Assembly (NCBI RefSeq): GCF_937926365.1
Contig: NZ_CALAOH010000226.1
Location: 65,509-129,508 of the forward strand
DNA length: 64,000 nt
Reading direction: 5' to 3'
Origin: an uncultured Azohydromonas sp.
GTDB lineage: Bacteria; Pseudomonadota; Gammaproteobacteria; Burkholderiales; Burkholderiaceae_C
In this document: positions 36,197 to 43,318 of the stretch, one piece after another
How the letters are laid out: every line of letters starts with the position of its first letter
Position numbering within the stretch: the first letter of the stretch is position 1
The notes under the pieces: model-generated
Databases searched by the model: none
What the model was told of the DNA's origin: nothing
The model's input: only the letters and a program-made list of their open reading frames with translations
Program-made: the position numbers and the translations under genes

Positions 36197-37216
36197 ATGA
36201 ATAACGCGGCCTCCTCGCTCCAGTCCCTGCTCTTCGATGAGCCGGTGCCGCCCGTCGCGGCCTCGGTGCAACCAGCGCCGCCCAATCCGGAATGGTTGGA
36301 GCTTGCTCAGCGATTGCGCGAGCGCTGGGGTGGCCGGCTGCATCTGGGCACGTCCTCGTGGAACTTCAGCGGCTGGTCGGGGCTGGTATGGGCACAGGCC
36401 TATCCGGAGGCACGTCTATCGCGCGAAGGTCTGCCGGCCTATGCAGCGCATCCGCTGTTGCGGACCGTGAGCTTGGACCGGGCGTTCTATCGCCCACTGG
36501 ACGCGGCTGCCTACGCGGGGTTGGCGGGACAAGTACCGAAGGATTTCCGCTTCGTGGTCAAGGCGGCGGCGCTGGTGAGCGACGCTGTGCGGCGCGACGC
36601 GGGGGGACGTGCAGAGCGCAGCAATCCGTTGTTCCTGGATCCCGGCGTGGCGCTGGAGCAATGCCTGCGGCCGGCTGTCGAGGGTCTCAAGGACAAGCTC
36701 GGCGTGCTGGTGTTTCAGCTTTCTCCATTGCCTGCCGCGTGGCTGCACGACCCGGTACGGCTGGAAGCTCAACTGGAGCGCTTGTGGCAGGCGTTGCTGC
36801 CCGAGTTGCCCGCCGACAGCCGCCTGGCGCTGGAACTGCGCGACCCCGAGTCGCTGCAACCGTGGCTGGCGGCGCATCTCAAGGCCTTCGGTATTCGGTA
36901 TTGCCTGGGTCTGCACGACCGCATGCCGCCAATCGAGCGACAGGTGCCGATGCTGCGCGCCACCTGGCCTGGTGACCTGGTGTGCCGCTGGAACTTGCAC
37001 GCTGGCCAGAGCTATGCCGGCGCCAAGGACGCCTGGGCGCCTTTCGACAAACTGGTGGCGCCGGACCTGCCCACGCGCCAGGGCCTGGTGCGTGTACTAA
37101 CCGGCACGCTGTCGGCGGGATACCAGGCTTTCGTGACGATCAACAACAAGGCTGAGGGCAGCGCGCCCTGCTCCGTCCTGGCGCTGGCACGCGATTTGGC
37201 AGCAGCTCCAGGCTGA
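36197..37216 (+). CDS. DUF72 family protein
   Basis: A 339-residue TIM-barrel-like protein of the YecE/DUF72 family. Motifs: LHLGTSSWNFSGWSGLVW near residue 55, LDRAFYRPLD, FRFVVKAA, LGVLVFQLSP and LALELRDPES. Catalytic function is unproven in the family. ATG 36197. It is separate from the upstream operon by 186 bp with an AT-richer patch (about 36110-36140) that may hold its promoter. A bidirectional terminator follows. Confidence 0.85.
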   Translation: MNNAASSLQSLLFDEPVPPVAASVQPAPPNPEWLELAQRLRERWGGRLHLGTSSWNFSGWSGLVWAQAYPEARLSREGLPAYAAHPLLRTVSLDRAFYRPLDAAAYAGLAGQVPKDFRFVVKAAALVSDAVRRDAGGRAERSNPLFLDPGVALEQCLRPAVEGLKDKLGVLVFQLSPLPAAWLHDPVRLEAQLERLWQALLPELPADSRLALELRDPESLQPWLAAHLKAFGIRYCLGLHDRMPPIERQVPMLRATWPGDLVCRWNLHAGQSYAGAKDAWAPFDKLVAPDLPTRQGLVRVLTGTLSAGYQAFVTINNKAEGSAPCSVLALARDLAAAPG

Positions 37217-37315
37217 TGGGGTTTCCGCGCCCTGCTCCGCGTTCCATACCCGAAACTCCCGCGGCCTTTCACAGCGGCTATCGAGTCACCCCTGGCGACT
37301 GGGCAAACCCCCAAA

Positions 37316-37360
37316 GCAAAAAGACCGAAGGCCCTTGCGGAACCTTCGGTCTTTTGCTTG
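37316..37360. terminator. Strong, possibly bidirectional terminator
   Basis: GACCGAAGG and CCTTCGGTC (37323-37351) form a stem extended by A and T runs (CAAAAA before, CTTTTGC after) with an 11-base loop. T-runs in both orientations allow termination of the DUF72 transcript and of anything arriving from the mobile element. It marks the last host sequence before the element's left end. Confidence 0.85.
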
Positions 37361-37362
37361 TT

Positions 37363-37383
37363 TGGCGGAGTCGGAGTCCGCCA
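37363..37383. other. Left attachment site core (attL)
   Basis: TGGCGGA-GTCGGAG-TCCGCCA: 7-bp inverted arms around a 7-bp centre. The first 14 bases equal the tRNA-Ser 3' end at 53189-53202, so the arm TCCGCCA belongs to the element and the left arm to the tRNA. The layout fits core-type binding sites of a tyrosine recombinase with a 7-bp overlap. The same arms recur inside the element with other centres. Confidence 0.82.
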
Positions 37384-37388
37384 GCATG

Positions 37389-37458
37389 TTGTCTGCTACC
37401 GTTGGCGTTGTCTGAAAAAGTGTAGTCACAGAGCGAACTTAGCAAAAACCATTGTCTG
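37389..37458 (+). repeat. TTGTCTG repeats near attL
   Basis: TTGTCTG occurs at 37389-37395, 37408-37414 and 37452-37458, all in the same orientation, between the left core and the integrase gene. They could be arm-type integrase or accessory-protein sites, or operators of int. They do not recur at the internal att-like sites. Confidence 0.5.
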
Positions 37459-37496
37459 ATAGTGTCTACTCTCGTATGATGCCATTCATCATTTTT

Positions 37497-37516
37497 TGAT
37501 GGGTGCGTTGATGGGT
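37497..37516 (+). promoter_or_regulatory. Tandem TGATGGGT motif upstream of int
   Basis: TGATGGGT-GCGT-TGATGGGT, two 8-bp units with a 12-bp period, ends 32 bp before the integrase ATG. The same motif lies near every other core-like site (40921, 45219, 49161, 53133). Here the distance to the left core is 113 bp instead of 34-36. It may be an arm-type or regulator-binding site. Confidence 0.7.
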
Positions 37517-37548
37517 TCTATACAGGCACTTTGGAAAGGCTCTTCGAC

Positions 37549-38838
37549 ATGCCCAAGGTGATTGCCCCGCTTGGCCAACTGGCCGTCTCTCGCTTGACCG
37601 ACCCCGGAATGCACTTCGTCGGCGGTGTGCCCGGCCTGGCACTGCAGGTGCTGCCCACCGGCGGCCGGACATGGGTGCTGCGCATGATGGTGGCCGGCAA
37701 GCGGCGAGATATGGGGCTGGGCGGCTTCCCGGCCGTGACGCTGGCCGAAGCTCGGGAGTCGGCCCGCGCGGCCCGCGCGAAGGTGAAGACCGGCACTGAT
37801 CCCATTGAGGAGGCCCGAGCCGCCCGGTCGAAGCTCCTGGCCGAGCGAGCCACTGCGCTGACCTTCGACCAGTGCGCCGCCAAGTACATCAAGACACACT
37901 CTCCGGGCTGGAAGAACGCCAAGCATCGCCAGCAGTGGGAGAACACATTGGCGCAGTACGCAAGCCCTGTGATGGGCTCGCTGCTGGTGCGTGATGTCCA
38001 ACTGGCGCACGTCCTGAGCGTGGTCGAACCGATCTGGCACACCAAGACGGAGACAGCCAGTCGGGTGCGCAGCCGCATGGAGTTGGTGCTTGACTGGGCC
38101 ACCGCACGCGGCTACCGGCAGGGAGACAACCCGGCACGCTGGCGCGGCCACCTGGACAAGCTGTTGCCCTCGCCGGGCAAGATCGCCGAGGTGGAGAACT
38201 TCCCGGCGGTGCAAGTTCATGAGGCCGGCGAGTTCATGCGCCAGCTGCGCAGCGAGCGTGAGGGCATGGGCGCGCGGGCGCTGGAGTTCCTGATGCTCAC
38301 CGCCGTGCGCTCGCAGAACGTGCGCGCTGCCGCCTGGTCCGAGATTGACCTGGAGAGCGCCGTGTGGGAGATCCCCGGCGAGGCCCGCGGCGACAGCGCC
38401 CAGCGCATGAAGACCGGCAAGGCGCATCGGGTGCCGCTGTCGCCTGCTGCGGTGGAACTGCTCCGCGCCCTGCCCCGGATGGCCGACAACCCGCTGGTGT
38501 TCCCGGCGCCGCGCGGCGGCATGCTCTCGGATATGACGCTGAGCGCTGTGATGCGCCGCATGCAGTTCAAGGACAAGCACGGCCAGAACACGGTGCCGCA
38601 CGGCCTGCGCTCCACCTTCCGCGACTGGGCGGCCGAGCGCACCAACTATCCGCGCGAGGTGGCCGAGATGGCGCTGGCGCACTCCATCGGGAACAAGGTG
38701 GAGGCGGCTTATCGCCGCGGTGACCTGTTCGAGAAGCGGCGCCGGATGATGGACGACTGGGCTGCTTTCCTGGCTCGCGTTGAGCAGGCCGGCCAAGTGG
38801 TGCCGCTGCGGGCTGTCGCCACTGCAGTCGAGGGCTGA
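37549..38838 (+). CDS. int: Tyrosine integrase, P4 type
   Basis: A 429-residue recombinase with a DUF4102-like N-terminal domain (GVPGLALQVLPTGGRTWVLRMMVAGKR-type segment, about residues 25-90), a core-binding domain (about 105-200) and a catalytic domain with Arg254 (TAVRSQN), His351-x-x-Arg354 (HGLRSTFRDWA), His378 (LAHSIGNK) and Tyr388 (AAYRRGD). ATG 37549 has GGAAAGG at 9 bp; the TTG at 37531 is an alternative. It should mediate integration at the tRNA-Ser 3' end and perhaps act on the internal core-like sites. It lies 166 bp from attL, the usual placement for P4-type integrases. Confidence 0.93.
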   Translation: MPKVIAPLGQLAVSRLTDPGMHFVGGVPGLALQVLPTGGRTWVLRMMVAGKRRDMGLGGFPAVTLAEARESARAARAKVKTGTDPIEEARAARSKLLAERATALTFDQCAAKYIKTHSPGWKNAKHRQQWENTLAQYASPVMGSLLVRDVQLAHVLSVVEPIWHTKTETASRVRSRMELVLDWATARGYRQGDNPARWRGHLDKLLPSPGKIAEVENFPAVQVHEAGEFMRQLRSEREGMGARALEFLMLTAVRSQNVRAAAWSEIDLESAVWEIPGEARGDSAQRMKTGKAHRVPLSPAAVELLRALPRMADNPLVFPAPRGGMLSDMTLSAVMRRMQFKDKHGQNTVPHGLRSTFRDWAAERTNYPREVAEMALAHSIGNKVEAAYRRGDLFEKRRRMMDDWAAFLARVEQAGQVVPLRAVATAVEG

Positions 38839-38941
38839 TGCGATACTGATTTTCTGCTGCGCCTACTTCGACGGGAGGAAAACCAGGTTCCCTACTTGGC
38901 TGGCGCAGCATTCTTCTAGGGGCGACGCAAAGGGAATCGCA

Positions 38942-39619
38942 TTGAACGCACAAACAGAAAAAGAAGCCGAGTTATTTGACTTGGGGAATTCTCTCCGGGA
39001 AAGATTTGACAGATTTATTGACAACGATCTGTGTATTCATCGGGAAGCTTTTGACCGCTACGGCGCTCCGATGCTTGTGTCCCAGATGTTGCAGACCAAG
39101 GGTCTAGGACCAGACGCACCTATTGATGAGGTGTTCTTCAACATCAAGCAAGAGCACTTGGGGGTCCCTGACGAACTGCTTGCCAAGTTGTGTGCTGCGG
39201 CACCGCATGTGGACAGGTTCTGCCTTCAGGCCTTAGCGATGGCCTACGGTATTCCGCTGATATATACGTCGGAAATTTGTCGCAACGGAAAATTCCTGAT
39301 TGAGACATACCAAATTATGCAGCTTCTTGAGGCCGCGAGAGTGTTTGGCCTAGTGGAGGCGCTGATTCACACAAATAAAAAGTCGGGTGATTCAGAGGCG
39401 TTCATGAAGGAAGCGATATCACGCCTTGCTATTGCTGGAGCCGATGCACGACATGCCCCCAACCGCGCCCGCAAAGCTACCTGGGAGGCTTGGCACAAGG
39501 CCAACAAGGACCGGTTCAAGAGCAAGGATCAAGAGGCTGAAGTCCTTTCTGGCAAAGCGTCTGTGACGTTCCGGACAGCCCGCGAATGGATCACGGAGTG
39601 GAGCCGTAAGCAGAGTTGA
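38942..39619 (+). CDS. Unknown cargo protein, AT-richer than surroundings
   Basis: A 225-residue soluble protein with no recognised family. No early ATG exists in frame. TTG 38942 is chosen because AAAGGGA lies 7 bp upstream; the frame is open further back to 38780 but overlaps int. The protein is helical, with a Cys/His-free C-terminal Lys/Arg-rich tail (RKATWEAWHKANKDRFKSKDQ). Base composition is clearly less GC-rich than int or alpA, which suggests separate acquisition. The position between integrase and regulator genes is typical for cargo such as defence or fitness genes, but nothing in the sequence shows a function. Confidence 0.6.
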   Translation: MNAQTEKEAELFDLGNSLRERFDRFIDNDLCIHREAFDRYGAPMLVSQMLQTKGLGPDAPIDEVFFNIKQEHLGVPDELLAKLCAAAPHVDRFCLQALAMAYGIPLIYTSEICRNGKFLIETYQIMQLLEAARVFGLVEALIHTNKKSGDSEAFMKEAISRLAIAGADARHAPNRARKATWEAWHKANKDRFKSKDQEAEVLSGKASVTFRTAREWITEWSRKQS

Positions 39620-39626
39620 CGCTTTA

Positions 39627-39665
39627 CGGTCTGCCGGCAGACCGCAGGTTGTAGCGGCAGACCGT
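39627..39665. promoter_or_regulatory. Palindromic operator-like site upstream of alpA
   Basis: CGGTCTGCCGGCAGACCG (39627-39644) is a perfect 18-bp palindrome; the half-site CGGCAGACCG recurs at 39655-39664. No T-run follows, so a terminator is unlikely. The site lies about 120 bp before the AlpA gene and just after the unknown cargo gene, where a repressor or AlpA itself could bind. Confidence 0.6.
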
Positions 39666-39766
39666 CCTCCATCCCGGCATCCCGTCCGCCTTGCCTGCAG
39701 TGAGGCTTACAGAGCTGGTTTGTTGCGTGTCGAATGGCGCTGTCTCGATTCGTTTCGTACAGCGCA

Positions 39767-39997
39767 ATGCCTGCTAACACCGTCTCCCAAGCCCCCCTCA
39801 ATCTCGACACGCTGCCCGATGGCGCGTGGTTGCGAGATAAACAAATCGCTGGACCTGTCCTGCCCATCGCCCGCTGCACCCTGTGGGCGTGGGTCCGCGA
39901 AGGCCGATTTCCCAAGCCCGTGAAGCTCAGTCCGCGCGTCACCGCCTGGAAGGTCGGCGACGTCCGCGGCTTCATCGCCAGCCAGGTCAACGCGTGA
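39767..39997 (+). CDS. alpA: AlpA-family regulator/excisionase
   Basis: A 76-residue protein with the AlpA/MerR-like winged helix: DGAWLRDKQIAGPVLPIARCTLWAWVREGRFPKPVKLSPRVTAWKVGDVRGFI. ATG 39767 is preferred to the in-frame ATG at 39734. In P4-type elements AlpA-like proteins control int expression or act as excisionases. It could be the protein that binds the tandem TGRTGGGT motifs; that link is inference. The Bro-N gene follows after 8 bp. Confidence 0.85.
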   Translation: MPANTVSQAPLNLDTLPDGAWLRDKQIAGPVLPIARCTLWAWVREGRFPKPVKLSPRVTAWKVGDVRGFIASQVNA

Positions 39998-40005
39998 GGT
40001 CTCAG

Positions 40006-40905
40006 ATGCAAGAGCAACTGCAGGCCCCAAAGGCAGGGCGACGCACGCCCATAAAGGATGAGGCCCCGGGCGTGTGGTGCGCCAAGGGCCTCGGAGAAGG
40101 ACTCAGTGAAGGTTTCCATGGTACGGCGAGCCAAGTAGTGCCGCAAGGCGCCGCTACCGCTTTCACGTTCGATCGATCTGCCGTGCGCGCGATCGTGAAG
40201 GACGGCGAGGTATGGTTCGTCGCGACCGACGTGTGCGCGGTGCTTGGCTACGACCACACCCCCAGCGCGATGCGTCGTCTGGACGATGACGAGAAGGGTG
40301 TGCATTCAACGCACACCCCTGGCGGCATGCAGGAACTCACGATCATCAGCGAGTCCGGCCTGTTCAGCCTGATCCTTGGCAGCCGCAAGCCCGAGGCGCG
40401 GCGCTTCAAGAAGTGGGTCACGTCCGAGGTGCTGCCGGCGATCCGCCGGACAGGGGCCTATGCCGCGCCTGCGGCCAGCGCGGCGCCGGCGCTGCCGCGC
40501 ACCTACAAGGAGGCACTGCTGGCTCTGGTGGCCGCCGAGGAGGAGAAGGAATCGCAGCGCTTGCAGCTGGAGCAGCAGCGCCCGGCCGTCGAGTTCGTTG
40601 ACCGGTACGTGGAGAGCACCGGCACGATGGGCGTGCGCCAAGTAGCCAAGACGCTGCGCGCCAACGAGCGGGAGCTGGTGGCCTGGCTGCTGGAGCGGGG
40701 TGTCATGTATCGCCTCGCCGGTCGGCTCACGCCGACGGCGGCGCACCTGGACGCCGGCCGGTTCGTGGTCAAGACCGGTAGCGCCGACAACGGCCACGCC
40801 TACACCGACGCACGCTTCACGCCCAAAGGCGTGGAGTGGGTGGCCGGCGAGTGGGGCAAGCGCTTGGCCGGTACCGCGTCGCTCAGCAAGAAGGGGCGTG
40901 CATGA
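40006..40905 (+). CDS. Bro-N / KilAC phage antirepressor
   Basis: A 299-residue protein, ATG 40006. Residues about 45-150 form a Bro-N domain (FTFDRSAVRAIVKDGEVWFVATDVCAVLGYDH... ending FKKWVTSEVLPAIRRTG). After an Ala/Pro linker and a charged helix, residues about 200-285 form a KilAC (ANT) domain (MGVRQVAKTLRANERELVAWLLERGVMYR). Such proteins act as antirepressors or DNA-binding regulators in phages. It follows alpA closely and is the last gene of the first block; the internal att-like site starts 15 bp after its stop. Confidence 0.88.
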   Translation: MQEQLQAPKAGRRTPIKDEAPGVWCAKGLGEGLSEGFHGTASQVVPQGAATAFTFDRSAVRAIVKDGEVWFVATDVCAVLGYDHTPSAMRRLDDDEKGVHSTHTPGGMQELTIISESGLFSLILGSRKPEARRFKKWVTSEVLPAIRRTGAYAAPAASAAPALPRTYKEALLALVAAEEEKESQRLQLEQQRPAVEFVDRYVESTGTMGVRQVAKTLRANERELVAWLLERGVMYRLAGRLTPTAAHLDAGRFVVKTGSADNGHAYTDARFTPKGVEWVAGEWGKRLAGTASLSKKGRA

Positions 40906-40920
40906 TGGCCGTTCTCTCTT

Positions 40921-40998
40921 TGGTGGGTCAGATGATGGGTGGCTCCTCAAGAGGATGCCTTTTTCCCTCAGAAGCATGGCGGAGTACGGCTCCGCCAT
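40921..40998 (+). other. Internal att-like site 1
   Basis: TGGTGGGT-CAGA-TGATGGGT (40921-40940), then 36 bp, then TGGCGGA-GTACGGC-TCCGCCA (40977-40997; with flanking A/T the arms are 8 bp). Arrangement and distance are those of the element's right end (53133-53202), in the same orientation. The 7-bp centre differs from that of the ends (GTCGGAG). It lies in the gap between the Bro-N gene and the Ash-like region. Confidence 0.8.
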
Positions 40999-41072
40999 TG
41001 CCGTGGAGTGCTGCCGATCGTAGCGCGCGACCTGTGCTGACCAAACAAACCAAAACCCACCAACGTAAGCCC

Positions 41073-41534
41073 GTGGCGCGGTTACACTTCGCCGCAGGTG
41101 CTAGTCACACCTCAGACAACGCGGACAGCCGCCCCGACAGTGCGGCTTTGCCATGCCCGAATTCCGTCCGGTTTTGGGGCTGGGAGCGCCTATCCGTAAG
41201 GACGGCGGCACGACGTTGTCCGTGTGACTATCCCCAGCCCCACCCCGTTGCGCTAGTCACGCGGCGGGTGGGTTCCAAAGCTCACAACGGAGCCCGGACC
41301 ATGGCCCAAAGCCCGAAGACCGCCCACGCTGGCGGCAATCTGCGCACGCCTGCGCAATCCCTCGCTTCCTCGCACACTGCTGCCCAATCGGCTCAAAACT
41401 GCGCCGATTGCCCGCCCCCGCATTACCTGCGCCGCGTAGCGCGCTCGATCCTGCTGCGCGCCGCTGTGCGCGGTCGCATTTCCTGGATCGTTGCGCTACA
41501 GGTGCTGGCGCTGGTGGACGGAGGTGCCCAATGA
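41073..41534 (+). CDS. Ash-like/Icd-like P4-type protein
   Basis: A reading frame of 153 residues from GTG 41073; ATG 41301 (MAQSPKTAHAGGNLRTP) is a shorter alternative. The stretch GASHTSDNADSRPDSAAL and the later VALVTRRVGSKAHNG resemble the Ash-family proteins encoded over the immunity region of P4-like elements, where the DNA is conserved for RNA structure as much as for protein. The C-terminus (CADCPPPHYLRRVARSILLRAAVRGRISWI) has a CxxC pair and a basic helix. It overlaps the next gene by 4 bp. The start and real expression are uncertain. Confidence 0.5.
   Translation: MARLHFAAGASHTSDNADSRPDSAALPCPNSVRFWGWERLSVRTAARRCPCDYPQPHPVALVTRRVGSKAHNGARTMAQSPKTAHAGGNLRTPAQSLASSHTAAQSAQNCADCPPPHYLRRVARSILLRAAVRGRISWIVALQVLALVDGGAQ
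41098..41264 (+). ncRNA. Candidate P4-type immunity RNA region
   Basis: TAGTCACAC (41102-41110) plus GACAACG (41115-41121) is complementary to CGTTGTC plus GTGTGACTA (41214-41230), and TAGTCACGCGG (41254-41264) repeats the first element with one change. One inverted copy between two direct copies is the seqA/seqB/seqC layout of the phage P4 immunity locus, where a short RNA pairs with its own leader to stop transcription. Between them, TGGGGCTGGG (41175-41184) pairs with CCCAGCCCCA (41233-41242) and CCGTCC with GGACGG (41164/41200), giving a folded RNA. No experimental support; conservation in related elements is needed. Confidence 0.45.
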
Positions 41535-41992
41535 GCACGACCACGACGATGAAATCGTCTGCCGAGCTGGCCGCTTGGCTGCTGCTGGACGCCTGCGAGA
41601 GCGCCACCATCGAGCGCGGCAACAAAGCAATGTTCTTCGGCCCCAACGAAGGCGAGGCAGGCTTGCTCGACGGTGCATATGAGGCACTGACCGACGGCGA
41701 CCATGGCCGCGCGGTGGGACTGCTGCGCGAGGCCGTGCGCCTGGCCGGTGAGCCGGTGCCCGAGGTCAAGGAAGGCCGCAACCGTGCGGAGTGCCAGCGC
41801 CGTGCCCAGAGGCAGTGCGAGCGACTGCTGAACGTCGCTCAAATCGCCATGGCACTGCTGGAGCAGCCAGCCGCCGTGCCGGTTGCGCTGTCACCGGCAC
41901 CCACCATCAACCTGATGGCCGCCGCCGATGCAGCTGAGTCGTTCGCTCGCGCCCTGCGCGTGGTGGTCGGGCAAGAAGGTGGTGCCGCATGA
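41531..41992 (+). CDS. Unknown protein of the replication block
   Basis: A 153-residue helical protein starting at ATG 41531, overlapping the previous stop (ATGA). The N-terminal SAELAAWLLLDACESATIERGNKAMFFGPNEGEAGLLDGAYEAL and AECQRRAQRQCERLLNVAQIAMALLEQ segments suggest a small helical bundle. No motif identifies a function. All genes from here to 45113 overlap or nearly touch, so they form one operon ending in the replication genes. Confidence 0.6.
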   Translation: MSTTTTMKSSAELAAWLLLDACESATIERGNKAMFFGPNEGEAGLLDGAYEALTDGDHGRAVGLLREAVRLAGEPVPEVKEGRNRAECQRRAQRQCERLLNVAQIAMALLEQPAAVPVALSPAPTINLMAAADAAESFARALRVVVGQEGGAA

Positions 41993-42219
41993 ACGTGCTG
42001 GCAGAAGCAACCCTGATTGCGTGTTTCAAGCTTGTGCGAGGCGAGGAAATCAACGGCTTGCCCGCACCGGTGGCCCGCTACATCAGCGGCGAAACCGACC
42101 GCCTGCCTGACGACATAGGCTGGATCCCGGAGGACATGCGCGACGTGCTGCCCATCATGCGCGAGATCGCCGCGGACAACCGTGCGGACCGCGCCAAGGC
42201 GAAAGGAGCTGCAGCATGA
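41989..42219 (+). CDS. Small protein of the replication block
   Basis: A 76-residue acidic protein overlapping its neighbours by 4 bp on both sides. Contains LPDDIGWIPEDMRDVLPIMREIAADNRADRAKAKG, an acidic then basic helical tail. No recognised domain. Position in a tight operon supports that it is translated. Confidence 0.55.
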   Translation: MNVLAEATLIACFKLVRGEEINGLPAPVARYISGETDRLPDDIGWIPEDMRDVLPIMREIAADNRADRAKAKGAAA

Positions 42220-42743
42220 ACGCCCCCCGGAACCAAGACGCCCGCCACGGCATTGAGCGCCGTAGCGGTCACGACCGCCGCTCTGGACTGGATCGCCGCG
42301 AGTTGCGCGCCGTGCTGCTGCAGCCGGACGCCGCTATGCCGCCGCGCTACCGTACCGGTGAGGCGGTAGTGATTGAGCTTGCGGCCGTGCCGCAGCCCGG
42401 TGACGACGTAATGCTGGTGCTGCACGACGGCCGCACGCTGGTGCGCGAGTTGGCCGCCATCGACGCCAAGGCTTTCAAGGTGCTGGACGCTACCGGCGCA
42501 GCCGTAACGCTTCCCGTGTCGGAAGTTCGCCAGGCATCGCTGGTGGTGGGCGCTGCGCGCCGTAGGAACGCCAAGCGCACGGTGGCAACTCCGCATGCGG
42601 CTGCGTACTACGACAGCGATGGGCGCATGCGCGTGCATGGCTGGTACGCCGACTATGCCGAAGCTAAGCGCCAAGCCGAGGCCCTCAAGGCACTGCATGG
42701 GAACGCCGGCATCTTCACCAGAGAGGAGGACGGCGATGCATGA
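42216..42743 (+). CDS. Unknown protein of the replication block
   Basis: A 175-residue protein. Its N-terminal 30 residues are unusually rich in Arg, His and Asp (RRSGHDRRSGLDRREL), a possible nucleic-acid-binding tail. The middle has beta-strand patterning (PGDDVMLVLHDGRTLVRELAAIDAKAFKVLDATGAAVTLPVSEV) resembling a small barrel. The C-terminus (YADYAEAKRQAEALKALHG) is helical. Function unknown. It overlaps the next small gene by 8 bp. Confidence 0.55.
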   Translation: MNAPRNQDARHGIERRSGHDRRSGLDRRELRAVLLQPDAAMPPRYRTGEAVVIELAAVPQPGDDVMLVLHDGRTLVRELAAIDAKAFKVLDATGAAVTLPVSEVRQASLVVGAARRRNAKRTVATPHAAAYYDSDGRMRVHGWYADYAEAKRQAEALKALHGNAGIFTREEDGDA

Positions 42744-42852
42744 GGCCACCCAGGAGTACGCCCTGAAAGGGCTTTCCCACGCCGACAGCGTGTCATCCAT
42801 TCAGGAGACATTCGACGCCTATGTGGCGCAGTTCGGAGGGCGCCATGGGTGA
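42736..42852 (+). CDS. Very small protein (38 residues)
   Basis: A 38-residue frame (MHEATQEYALKGLSHADSVSSIQETFDAYVAQFGGRHG), ATG 42736, overlapping the previous gene and ending 8 bp inside the next one. GAGGAGGACGGCG precedes the start as ribosome-binding site. The balanced composition argues for a real gene, but coupling alone could also explain the frame. Confidence 0.4.
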   Translation: MHEATQEYALKGLSHADSVSSIQETFDAYVAQFGGRHG

Positions 42853-43318
42853 GTTCCGTAAAGATCTGCTTCCCGAGCCGACAAGCTACTTCGAGGCGCA
42901 AGGCCTAGCGCTCACCGGCCGCGGGAAGTGGCGCACCACGCGCTGTGACTTCCACGACGGCAGCGACAGCATGCGCATCAACACCGAGTCCGGCGGCTGG
43001 TGCTGCATGGCCTGCGGCGCTCACGGTGGCGACGTGCTGGCCTTCCACATGCAGCACCACGGTCTGGAGTTTGTGGAAGCTGCCCGCGAGCTGGGTGCCT
43101 ACGTGGACGACGGCAAGCCGCACCGCGGGCCAGTCAAGCCTGCTGGCCTGTCGCCTCGCGCGGCGCTGGAGGTGGTGGCCTTCGAGGCGCTGCTGGTGGC
43201 CGTGGCCGCCGGCAACTTGGCGCATGGTGTGGTGCTCAATGATCAAGACCGCCAGCGGCTGATGCAGGCTGCCGGCCGCATCGATTTGATTGCGCAGGAG
43301 GTGCTTACGTGCGCATGA
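42845..43318 (+). CDS. CHC2 zinc-finger (primase-type) protein
   Basis: A 157-residue protein with a DnaG-like CHC2 zinc ribbon: Cys34, His37, then Cys53/Cys54 and Cys57 in TTRCDFH...GWCCMACGAHGGDVLAFHM. This is the template-recognition part of primases. No TOPRIM catalytic domain follows, so it may be a stand-alone zinc module working with the downstream ATPase, as in split primase-helicase systems of small mobile elements. ATG 42845 lies inside the preceding small gene, and the 3' end overlaps the next gene's start. Confidence 0.8.
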   Translation: MGEFRKDLLPEPTSYFEAQGLALTGRGKWRTTRCDFHDGSDSMRINTESGGWCCMACGAHGGDVLAFHMQHHGLEFVEAARELGAYVDDGKPHRGPVKPAGLSPRAALEVVAFEALLVAVAAGNLAHGVVLNDQDRQRLMQAAGRIDLIAQEVLTCA

